Of a stretch of DNA of 64,000 nt, positions 47,728 through 58,000 are shown piece by piece. Each line of letters opens with the position of its first letter. The first letter of the stretch is position 1. The DNA lies in NCBI GenBank assembly GCA_964020085.1, contig OZ026600.1, forward strand, positions 3,242,901 through 3,306,900. The letters run 5' to 3'. Below the pieces are notes generated by a model. That model saw only the letters and a list, made by a program, of their open reading frames with translations, was not told where the DNA came from and did not search any database. Source of the stretch: Micromussa lordhowensis. Its lineage: Eukaryota > Cnidaria > Anthozoa > Scleractinia > Lobophylliidae. The translations under genes were made by a program, and so were the position numbers.

Positions 47728-47785
47728 GGCTAAAGGGTCAATACAATGCAGTATTGACCCTTTCGCCTCGTTTGCATGTCAAACC
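47728..47785. repeat. Short palindrome
   Basis: 'aaacgaggctaaagggtcaa' pairs with 'ttgaccctttcgcctcgttt' around a six-base loop, with one or two mismatches. Confidence 0.8.
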
Positions 47786-48899
47786 GCTGATAACTGCGAT
47801 AAGAGCTATTGCATCATTTTTCTTGTTTCCGTTATAAATAAAAATAAAATAAAAAGAAACTACTTCCACGCAATAAAACATTAAAACTAACAAGGATTAT
47901 CTGGCACTTTTTAAAACAATCAAAAAGCGATATATAGTTTTAGCTGTTTCAATTCAAAGCATAACGAGGTTTATTTAAAAAAAAATTGCCTAAAAACTTA
48001 AAGTGTAACGTGTAGAAACGCGATCCACTGAAACACTGTCAACAAAACCCACAAGTCACGTTGGCCTACGAGACGCTAGGGGAATGAATATCTGGAATAT
48101 CACGAGAGAAAATAAATACATTGGGTAATTAATAGAAAGAAACGATTGCATATACCCAAAATGCTTTTAGATTAACGACTTCAGACCAATTTCAATTACT
48201 TTTTGCAAATCAATAACATTTAGGGAAACCAATTCAGGAAAGTTTCTGAAATGTTCATTACTCGTTGAACAATGTACTTTCAGCTACACGATGTTAATGA
48301 TTTTCCAAGTAAAAGGCCACTTTCGTTGAGTACATATAGTTTGACGGCAAATTATTTGATTGTTGATCCGGCCAACCTTTCAGAATTGCAGCGAAATGAG
48401 ATGAATTTAATCGAGCCAAAATAGTGCAACATTGTTGAATTATGAAAAGAACGGTTGTTTTCCAGCAAATCACAACGGATTGTGGTGACTAAAGCTGTAA
48501 AGGGAGGAAAAATGAGAAGAAAACAGATTGCAATAATCGATGTGAAATCTCGATGACAAATTTTGAGCACAAGTCTGTGAGAAAATGACGGAAAAGGAAG
48601 CCATTAGAGTGCTGATATCCGCTGGCAGATATCGTGTCCCGACTTCATTGCTTGAAACCGGGCTGTTAATAAACAGTATATACTAAAATGTCGGGAAAAA
48701 GTATTTTGTTGACAGTTGAACACAAGCCGGCTGTGAATTGATTGACTTTCTAGGTTTTAATCTCTTTGTTTTCATTTGGAACAGGATAGGCCGGTAAATT
48801 GAATATGGAAATACAGCAACATTTTTCCTGCTTAATTTGCATTATATAAGTCGTCGGTTCAACGTGCTCGTTTCTCCCCTCCCCATGGGGCCCGCGCAG

Positions 48900-49082
48900 G
48901 ATTCAAAATATTTCTCTAAGCGTCAGCTTCTTGAGTGCGACATCAGTGAAGCTGCTGACCTTTGTGTGGATTCTCCCAACAGTGTTTACACAATGCCTAG
49001 CAAACAAGTTCACGGTTTGAAAAAAGAAAAATTGTTAACTAAGAGAGGCAGTTTCTATCTGCCAACAAATCCTCAAAAATGA
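48900..49082 (+). CDS. Candidate terminal exon of an unidentified gene
   Basis: After a plausible acceptor ('cccgcgcag|GATTC', AG at 48898-48899), a frame of 60 codons runs to a TGA at 49080-49082. It begins DSKYFSKRQLLECDISEAAD and ends near 'GSFYLPTNPQK'. Base use looks more coding-like than the flanks. If spliced to the donor after ATG at 47264-47266, it would give a 61-residue protein in phase. I recognise no family, the upstream exon is speculative, and chance remains a fair explanation. Confidence 0.25.
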   Translation, partial: DSKYFSKRQLLECDISEAADLCVDSPNSVYTMPSKQVHGLKKEKLLTKRGSFYLPTNPQK

Positions 49083-49169
49083 AACAAAAAGAAATGTGTG
49101 ACATTCAGTCAGTAAAGGAAACCAATACTTCTGATTTAAATCCATATGAAAAGTTCGGGAATGCTCATA

Positions 49170-49195
49170 CCTAAACCTAACCCTAACCCTAAATC
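49170..49195. repeat. Short interstitial telomere-like tract
   Basis: 'cctaaacctaaccctaaccctaaa'-type sequence: two exact CCCTAA units with two slightly altered neighbours. This is the complement of the TTAGGG repeat. Confidence 0.7.
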
Positions 49196-49598
49196 AAGGA
49201 TTTCAGTCTCTGAAGAAACGCAACTATATTTTTGCTGTCGAGGGTGCACTCAAAGAGATAACAATTGAAAAGCGCTCTCATTTCCGTTTTTAGGCTCAAT
49301 TTCCGCCACTCTCAAGTTCGGTTTACTAGCTCGGGCCTCTGTACAGTGGCTGGTAATCAAACCTATTTCGTTTTAAGTGGTATCTAATAAAGCTCGAGTC
49401 ACGCCCTGAGTGGTCTCCTTTTATTAGGGGTTTACTCAATTTTTCCAACTGGTAACTGGGCGATCAGATAGACATGACACCCCGCGCGTCTTAATCCACC
49501 CAAGTATACAATCTTCTCACCCCCAAAACACGTAAATAGCTACTGGGTACGAGTCTGGTCCCTTTCCACTAACTACGTTTTTTGCTTTCACATTTCAG

Positions 49599-49937
49599 AT
49601 GCATTCGGTTCCAGTACTACTCTTAGTTGCTATTTTTCTGGGGTCCATGATGGATAAGCCTCATGCCGAACACAACCCTTGTGATTGCCAAAGTCAAAAT
49701 GAAATGTGTATGGGGAGCTGTAGAGGAATGAAAAAGTGTATAGGCTGCGCTACACACTTCCAAGAATGTATTACTAAATGCAGGAGGAGGAGAGATTTTG
49801 CGCCATTCCTGGGAACTGGGGCCGAAACAGGCAAACAAGACGACAAACAGAGAGAGTTCAGTTCAATTGAAGCTAAAGTAGGAAATATAAAACGAAAATG
49901 GAAAATGCCGTTTTTGGAAAAACAACAGCTGGCATAA
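49599..49937 (+). CDS. Small secreted cysteine-rich peptide precursor
   Basis: A frame of 112 residues. The first 23 are a signal peptide (MHSVPVLLLVAIFLG core, likely cut after KPHA). Eight cysteines follow at 28, 30, 37, 41, 47, 50, 57 and 61, spaced CxC-x6-C-x3-C-x5-C-x2-C-x6-C-x3-C. Then RRRR (62-65), a likely furin-type site, and a polar C-terminal tail of about 47 residues. The even cysteine number suggests four disulfides. The ATG lies directly after a splice acceptor ('cacatttcag|ATG'), so an upstream 5' UTR exon is likely. AATAAA at 50113 supports a complete 3' end. I cannot assign a family: candidates are a peptide hormone, an antimicrobial, a venom-type peptide or a matrix peptide, and nothing in the sequence decides between them. 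Confidence 0.65.
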   Translation: MHSVPVLLLVAIFLGSMMDKPHAEHNPCDCQSQNEMCMGSCRGMKKCIGCATHFQECITKCRRRRDFAPFLGTGAETGKQDDKQREFSSIEAKVGNIKRKWKMPFLEKQQLA

Positions 49938-50112
49938 AGAATTGCACATACCACTACGGACTGTCTATTAACCAGCGAAAACTTTAGTATAAGTTATAGT
50001 CGACGCTCAATTAAGCATTCATTGTTCCTATACAAGAAGATGACAATATTGAGTAACTTTTCTTTGCCGGTACAAATCATGCCTGTACGTGTAAAACGGA
50101 TCTTGAGAGATA

Positions 50113-50118
50113 AATAAA
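50113..50118 (+). promoter_or_regulatory. Polyadenylation signal of the cysteine-rich peptide gene
   Basis: AATAAA in 'agagataaataaatgaac', 176 bases after the stop codon. Confidence 0.6.
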
Positions 50119-50659
50119 TGAACAACTGAAACCACTGGCTTTTATTTTCTTACATTTTACTTTGAAAGATGACAAGCTTGGGCAAAATTTCCACCCCTGC
50201 TGTGTTTGTGAACTTATAGGCAGGGAAATAGCTAGGGGGGATCCTGGGGTGCCCATGACCCCCCCTTTTGTAAGCCTTTTTAAGCAAATAATTTACAACA
50301 GGTGGCGAAAAACGACATGACAGTCTGGTGAGTACCCCTCACTTTGACACAGCGTGACCCCACCCCCTTCGAAAAATCCTGGCTATGCCCTTGTATGGAC
50401 TTACAATCATGTGACAATGCTTTGTTTAAGTACGAAAAAAAAAAGTAAAAAGAAAAACAACTGTCCTTAACGGAGGTAGACTGAACGTATAACTCAAATT
50501 TTTGAAATCAAATTATTTGCAACTTACATCGAAATGGATATATTATCTGTATTTCGCTGGAAATTTTTCGAGCTTTCTGATTTCCGGCCATTTCTTGACA
50601 TTCCAGGCGACAATTTGTCGATCACTCGAAACTGAGTTACTTCAGAGTCAACACGGCTA

Positions 50660-50843
50660 TAGGCCCTTTGCAGGATCCGGTCACATGGTACGGAATAAAT
50701 TACGCTGGGACGCAAATATGACGCAGTGGGACTTCCAAAACAAAGGAAAGTCGGGCTGGACTGGTACGAGTTCCTTTGTTTTGGAAGTTGCGTCCCAGCG
50801 TAATTTATTCCGTACCATGTGACCGGATCCTGCAAAGGGCCTA
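50660..50843. mobile_element. Perfect-arm palindromic element
   Basis: Arms 50660-50715 and 50788-50843 are perfect reverse complements over 56 bases. Inner arms 50732-50748 and 50771-50787 pair over 17 bases. The left side has a 16-base extra segment between its two arm parts. It lies just downstream of TSNAX (minus strand). Confidence 0.9.
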
Positions 50844-51065
50844 TTTCTTTATCCTTCTTCAACCTTGGATTCCTAATCCCGGGAGTGGTCTAAAAATACC
50901 TGAGGGGGATTTTAAAACTTTCATACCCTACATCCACTCTTGCCACAAATAAATGAAAAGCTATCACAAAACGAAATAACAGAAAGGTATATTTTTAATT
51001 TCCATTTCTCTTTTCTGACGAATATAACAGCAAATAAATTAGTCACATTGTTCTGCTTCTAAAAG

Positions 51066-51872
51066 TTAATTATCCCTGTCTTCAGTACTGATAATATCTG
51101 CATTTAACGCTTCAGCCAGCGCAAATTGGGGAATTTCTGAGCCCCGAACTTTCAATGTGTAACAAGCGACTTCCACCTTGTTCATGCTCGCTTTTAGCAC
51201 TCTCAGCTTTGATGAAACGTCCCTGGAAACGTTACCAAATGACAAGAAAGCATCGTGAATATCACGCAGAAAGCGACAAACTTCGAAAGGGGTGTCTTTG
51301 TCGCCGTTTGCAGCACTGTTAATACACAACCGCATCAATTCGCCGGTTAAATCTGCGATTCCCAGGATGTAGTCAAACGGGTTTAACTCTAGATCTTTTC
51401 CTCCCTCCTTTGAAAATTCAAACGCCGCTTTAACTCGGTCGTACGAAATGAGACTCTTGTTCCTCAGGAAATGCGAAAAAGACAACGCTTCGATGTACTC
51501 TTGTAAACCGGGAGAATACGCTCGGGAGAATAAATATGGGTCTTCTCCTTCCAGCTCCGAGGCTATCGTCTTCAAGAGTTCTTTGACTTCTAGGAACTTT
51601 TCGTCGGCTTCTTTTAAGATCGGTTCTCGGTTATCAGAGCCACCGGCTCTCTGGAGGAGAAAGATAATCCTCTTGCTTGCTATGGTCACATCCCTGCTAC
51701 ACTTTACCAAACGCTCGTGCTTATCGTGCCGCGAGTCGAGCTCTTGTTGGTGCTTTCTAAACGATTTTATGACAGGAGAGTTTTCATCAATTTGCGTTTT
51801 GGGAAAATTGCTTTCATTGGCTTGTGTTCGACTTCGCTTTTCACCTCGCCGCTGCTTTCCGACGGCCGCCAT
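51066..51872 (-). CDS. TSNAX: Translin-associated factor X (TRAX), intronless
   Basis: One frame of 268 residues (human about 290) of the translin family. TRAX pairs with translin in the C3PO endoribonuclease, known for passenger-strand removal in RNA interference and for tRNA fragment processing. The acidic catalytic residues are present: E125 and E128 in 'LQEYIEALSF', D174 and E178 in 'GIADLTGELMR'. Other family blocks are 'HDKHERLVKCSRDVTIASKR', 'SFSHFL' and 'FEVCRFLRDIHDAF'. The N-terminus is basic (KQRRGEKRSR, 6-15) and may act as a nuclear signal. The start ATG lies in 'ATGGCGGC' context at 51870-51872. The gene is intronless, unlike the multi-exon vertebrate orthologue, and faces MCM8 head to head. 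No translin gene is visible in the window. Confidence 0.96.
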   Translation of the reverse strand: MAAVGKQRRGEKRSRTQANESNFPKTQIDENSPVIKSFRKHQQELDSRHDKHERLVKCSRDVTIASKRIIFLLQRAGGSDNREPILKEADEKFLEVKELLKTIASELEGEDPYLFSRAYSPGLQEYIEALSFSHFLRNKSLISYDRVKAAFEFSKEGGKDLELNPFDYILGIADLTGELMRLCINSAANGDKDTPFEVCRFLRDIHDAFLSFGNVSRDVSSKLRVLKASMNKVEVACYTLKVRGSEIPQFALAEALNADIISTEDRDN

Positions 51873-52097
51873 ATTGATGAATTTTCGACGAGTTAGATCA
51901 ACGACAATGATTGGCTCTCTTCTTTAAGGAAATGCACCAATCAAGCGTCGTCTTAGAATTGTGACGCACTGTCCTTGAAGGAAAAAATGGCGGCAGATTT
52001 GAAGTGTTTGTTAGGCGCGAAAATATACACATTTTTCTTTCTGTGAAATTCCATGTATTGAGTACAGACATGAGAAAATGTTTCTTCTCGGAGAAAG
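51873..52097. promoter_or_regulatory. Probable bidirectional promoter between TSNAX and MCM8
   Basis: 225 bases separate the two divergent start codons. The MCM8 side carries 'aaaATGGCGGC' at about 51986, an early out-of-use ATG in a YY1-like ATGGCGGC word; the same word covers the TSNAX start on the other strand. Shared promoter use is inferred. Confidence 0.5.
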
Positions 52098-55000
52098 ATG
52101 AGTTCTGGGAGAGCTAGAGGTAATTTCTGGAGAGGGAGAGGACAAAGATTTCGCGGACAGAGAAGAGGCAACAGTCAGGCTGGAAGAGGTAAGTTTAGAT
52201 AAGCCTTATGAGCAAATAAGCTTTTTGGTTTCACTTGAACAATGCACAATCGACTTCTTTGTGGAAAACTAGTACTAGTAGAAAAGGATGGAAAGGTTTC
52301 TCAATTTAATTTAATATCAGTTCAACTCTCCAATTCCATGCCCCATTTGGAAAATGCAACATAATAAATTTCCCAGTACTTAATTATTAAGCTTTAAAAT
52401 GCACCATAATTAACCAGCCCATTAAATGGGTTCCTAACTAGAGGGGAAATTCCGGCGGGGAAGAGGGATGTACTCTATTAAGTTCTATATGGGGAGGCTC
52501 TACCCTTAAGTCTAACCCCTTACCCTTTTGTATACCATTTTGACAGAAAAGGTACCACTATCGTATACCTTTGAAAAAAAGGTACCCCTTTCACAACTGG
52601 CCCATATTATGAATAAATCACCAAATTAGGAAGTCTTCTTGTCATTTTCATGTAGTGCCTGATAAATGAAATGGTGCAACCTTAAGGAGCATCTGTTTGA
52701 AAAATCTTAGTGAAAGGCCCCTTAAAATAACTAAATGACAGATTTCCCTACCCTTACATATACCTCAACTTGTGAAATCCCTACCCTTTTATATACTTGG
52801 TACCCCTTATTGCATGAAGCCTCCATGCATAGGCCATTACAGGGAGTATCCCCTCCCCGCTTGGGGGGAAATTGGAAAAAATTATAAAAATTGTTCACTG
52901 CATTTTGAGTGCTTCATTCAGCAGAGCATGTCGTTATTCTGAAGATGCTTGATCGCTTTTTTGCTGGCTGGTGTTTGAAATTACTCTCTCTAACTGATAC
53001 TGGTCAGGAGTTAATATTTTCTCAGTATATATCTCACACTTGGTTAATAACATACATACTGTATTTTAGATCAAAGAGGATCAAACCAAAGCAGTTCAAG
53101 ACCTCAGGTACAACATCAGAGACCTCGGCAGGTTCAGACAAGCTTGACGCCTTGTCCCTTCAAAAAATGGAGTTTATACTTTCCTGACAGTGGTAAGTTA
53201 ATCTTGTGCAACTATCCATATGAATATCTGAATCCAGAAACAAACAGATTGAGATGACTTGGTGTTGAAATAAATAAATTGATAGTCAAGGAGCATGCCA
53301 CTTTTAATTCAGGCCTTGTAAATCAAACGGAAACTTTGTTGTGGTATGAAATGGATCACCTCACCTCACCTATCCTCTTCGCGCTCTGTTGCGCATAAGG
53401 CCGCGCTACTCTTCTTCCACTTGTCCCTAATTCCTTAGCCAGGGCTCTCACTTCCTTCCAAGACTTCCAGCCCTCCATTGTCCTGGTATGAAATGGATAC
53501 CTAGCTAATTATGGCACTTGCACATCGGTCTGACGCCTATCTCTGGTTTCTGTAGTATGAAGTGACAAAAGTATTTTTCTTCCTGATCCCCTTGGATGAG
53601 ATGCTAGTCCATCGCATGGTTACTCCTACTTTTTAATCAGTTATTAACTAAAGTGTCTTGTATAAGTGCACAACGCAATAACCCCAGCCAGAGCTCAAAC
53701 CAAACCTCTCGATCTGCAGTCCAGCATACTAACCATCAGCAAATACATGCCACTTCAAACAGTTATGCTGATCCACTATTTCATCTATTTTCATGTGCAG
53801 TTTACAACCCAGAATCATCTCTTGGAACTAAAGTTCAGGCCATTGCAAAGTTTGTGGAGTTGCACGCAGCCCAGCTCTCTAAGGTAAAGATGCAGTGTTT
53901 TCAAGACAAGTTCTGGATGCGTGTTTCAGAAGACAACTCTGTTGATGAATTTAGAACTATAGGTTGCAGGAGTCTCAAATTAAAATAAAGTAGCAAGAGG
54001 AAATCCTAAAGTAGGTGGAGCACTACTTGCTTGCGATGAAGGTGGCCCGGGATTGGATGAGTGCTAGAGTTGCTACCTTCTCCTGCTGCGGGGGTAGGTT
54101 GCTGGTCCTAAAAATTTTTGAAAAATTTGTGTACATGCAGGTGCATTATGGTACAACTCTAGCACACACAAGCAATTTTAATGGAGAGACAACATAGTCT
54201 GAACTTTTTGACCTGTTCATTAAATAAATTTTATTTCCCCTGAAAGATCAGATCATGATTACATTGGTGAAACAAAACTACGGATAATTTTAATAAATAA
54301 ATTTTATGACAAAGAATACCTGACGCAAGTGCTTGAAGAAGCCAATGACCTGCATTGGGCGCCGGCTTATTTTGAAAATCCTGCATATCCTAGAGTGCAC
54401 AAATAGGCAGAAGAAAATTGTAATTTTTTATTAATATTTTTAATAAGTTGCCTATTTTCAGGATGAGATTGAAAACAAAGGAGCTGTGGTGTTTGATTAC
54501 ATGGACCTCACTTCTGATCCAGGTATTTACAGTTGTCTTATTTAGTTATCATAAATATCATTTTAAGTCCCGGGTTCAAATCCTCCTCCCTTCCACTGGA
54601 TGGATTGTCTTCGGTGGCCCTGAATTCAACTCCTCCACGCTTTGTAAATAGCCAACTGATCAGCCTCCCACCAGTTGGGATTCTTAACTTGTTATGTTTA
54701 ATTTGTTTTATATTTGTTTGTTACGTGCATTTGATCATATTCACATGGAATTTGCGCGATAAAAATGTAAAATATTAATTAATTATTATTAATTTATGCC
54801 TCGCTCCCAGCAAGTCAGCATAGTTTAACATGGTTGTCATTTGAACTGTACATGTAGAGCTTGCTGAGGATTTCCCATCACTGGCTGGAGATCTGAAGGA
54901 TCAGCCAACTGTTGTTCTGCAAAGTATTGGTCTTGCAGTGTCCCAGGTATGTTGTATTTGAGACTGAGAGCATAACTTTTTTAGGCTAGCGGTCATGGAT

Positions 55001-58000
55001 GAATCTTACCAATATTACAAACAAACCTTTGTATGCCATTGGAGAGAAACAACTACAACTACGTGTAGCATATTAAATAATTTGCATCTTCTTTGATCGT
55101 CCAACAGGTGACACATGCAAATGTTTTACAAGTTGTTCTAACTTGAGCCCAATTGACAGGAAATGTGTGAAAAAGTTTTTATTAACAATTATGATGTCCG
55201 ATTCATTATTTAAAAGGTTCTGTTAACTGCAGAGACAGTAGACAGCCAACAAGGTGCACCTGTTATTGATTTACCATACATACAGGCCAGGTAGGTCCAC
55301 ACAGCCTACAAGTTCCATGTTTAGAATCATAGTAAACAGAACCAGAGAATAAGCCTTCACAGAGTGTCAGTCAATTTTGTAATGGAGTCTTATGAAAAGC
55401 TCTGTCCTCCTTTTTGTGGCTTCGATGATAGAGGATACAGGCTTACTGATGACATGAAATGAGAGTATTTGGGAGAACAGTTTCTTTACTACCCTTATCT
55501 TAACACAGTTATGTAATGTACTTGTGGTTGTACATACATGTAGCTACACTCTGGTCTAGCCACTTGTAATTGGACAACCCCCGGGGGGGGGGGGGTGAAG
55601 TGTATATTTTAAGCTTGGCGCTGAAAAGCTTAACATCGTTAGGGGATGCTGAGAGATGATCTTTAATGGGAACTGTTTCAATTATCAGTCGTTTGCATCT
55701 CCAAAGTCGTAGTTGAGAGTGGTTGGGATTTAAACGCCTAAAGCCTCACAGATCCCTTACCCTCTCCTCCCTACCCACTTCCCCTGGCTCCATCGTGCCT
55801 GCTTCTCCAAAGTGGAAGCCTATTGTGGATCTGGGCTGGGTTGTTCGAGAGCCGGTTAATGCTGACCCAGGATAAAAAGTTAACTGAAGTATCAATTTTT
55901 CTTGTATAAAAATGTTTTCACTTCTTATCTTTTGTGTACTTTGACATTACCCAAGCTCAAAACTGAAGGACAAACAGAAAACCTCACCGAAACAATACAA
56001 AACTTAAATAATAATTCTTGCTAATCCTGGGTTAGCTTAATTGGGCTTTGAACAACACGGCCCTGGTTTCACAAGAGCAAGTGCAAATGGAATTCAATGT
56101 TTATAATTTATTATAAACAATATGAACTCCACGTACTAGGTAATTGAGTGGTATCACGTAATGCATAAACATCTGACTTGCATGTATAATGGGTGCAAGA
56201 ATGTGGTGTATTTGACAATGTAGTTCATATAAATCTGTTACATCTTCCTGTATCTGTGGTAATTCTAATTATAGGACACTGACTAAGAGTAATCACAATT
56301 TGTTCCCAGAATAACAAACTTTGAGCCTGTCACCCCACTTAAAAGCCTCAAGTCCAACTATTTTGGTAGGTAAAAAACAATTATAAAAAGACTTTGACTA
56401 TGGTTTTTTACATTTCTTGGAATTGTGGAACATTGCTACTTTAATTAGTCTTTATTATGATAATTAAACCAAAAAGCCTGCTAGCATAGAAAGCAGCTCT
56501 ATAGCACAACAACAAACGCAGCAGAAAGAAAGGAACTGTCTCACCCCCCCCCCCCCCCCTGAAATGTGGCCATAATTTACATGTAGTTTATACAGGTACA
56601 TGTTTAAGTTCCACGCAAGTTTCAGGGGTTTCAGGAAGGCGACTGGTTTTCACGGCAGGCAAAACTTTATGAACTAAACTTTTTATAAGAAAAACGTTCC
56701 TCTAGATGGTCAAACTAGGCAGGCAAAATCATCCTCACAGCCGGTCCATTTGCCAAGTACCTGGCCCCTAATGAAACCCCTAAAATTTCACAGGCGTGGT
56801 GTCTGGAAGTGATCCCAGTGGGTCAATAGATATGAGCCTCATCAATTCATGTGGTAGTATTGATTAGGTTCCACTGTTCTTTTATTTAATCATGCAGCTT
56901 TTTGTTCATTATCTTCAAAAACTAATTTTACCCATACGTGTATTAATTCCATGTCTGCAGGTAAATTTGTGGCAATCCATGGGACAGTGATTAGAGTGAG
57001 TAATGTCAAACCTCTGGTAAAAAAGATGGCCTTCTCATGTAACCTGTGCAGTGAAACACAGGTAAGCATAAGTGGTGTGTTTACCTGTTGCTTGCCTGCT
57101 TGGATCATGTCTTCTAAAGGCATCCACGATCGTGTGTTGATCGATACCCTCAATCAATACTCTTGATCGACATTCAATCGATACTCCATCAGCACCATGG
57201 TTGACACTCCATCGACACTCGATCGACATCTTGGTCAACAGTCGGTTGGGAGTCGACTTATTTTTGATCGATGCATATGAGTTGGTTGACACTATTGACC
57301 GGCTGTTGATCAAGTGTTGACCGAGTATCGATCCGGATGTTGATCGAGTCTTGATTGAGATGTCAATCAAGGGTATCGATCAAGTCAGTATCACTTGACA
57401 CTTGACTGCGGGTGCCTTGAGTACACAGCCTGCTCTCCTTCTCTAAACCCCCTTTTCTCTCCTCTCCCTGCTTCATTGTCTACCTTACTCCATCCAGGTC
57501 CCTACTGCTCTTCTGCTTTCTTTCCCTCCAATATTACCCTGTTAACTTCCTCCCCCTACCCTCCCTTCCTGAATCGTCTTTAGTCAAGCATCTTCCCTCC
57601 CTTCCTCCTTTCTTCCTTCTACCTCTCCCAGATGTCCTTTCTTCCTCTGTCACCCACTCCCTATGTCCCTTCCCTGATCCTCTTTCTTTACCGATCTACT
57701 TCACTGCCTCCCTGCCTCCCTCTCCTTTGCTCACTTCTTCCCTCTCTTCCTTGAACTTTATTCTGCTCAATGTCTGATGTTTCAATGGACATTTGCTTCT
57801 TTTTAGGTAATCCATCTCACTGATGGTAAATACTCAATCCCATCTAAGGTAATTTGATATAATGACACTGTCAGGTACTTTCAACAGTCATTTCACTATC
57901 AATTATCATATCTATGCCCAGGCTTGGTTAGACTTGTTTTACAGCTTAATCTTGAATATTGTGGGCTGCTTTGTATTTTTGGATAATAATTTATAAAAAT

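Larger units (their letters stand above)
43161..48899. other. Spacer of about 5.7 kb, no gene recognised
   Basis: AT-rich, with palindromes at 43885-44001 and 47728-47785, and a short degenerate 'cggactaccct' tandem at about 44048-44110. A strong donor context 'atcATG|gtaagt' at 47264-47269 could end a 5' exon of a downstream gene, but no upstream coding is visible. Confidence 0.45.

Noticed and set aside
53653..53988. 111-codon plus-strand frame
   Set aside because: Only 53801-53883 of it is real (MCM8 exon 3, flanked by AG and GT). The rest is intron.
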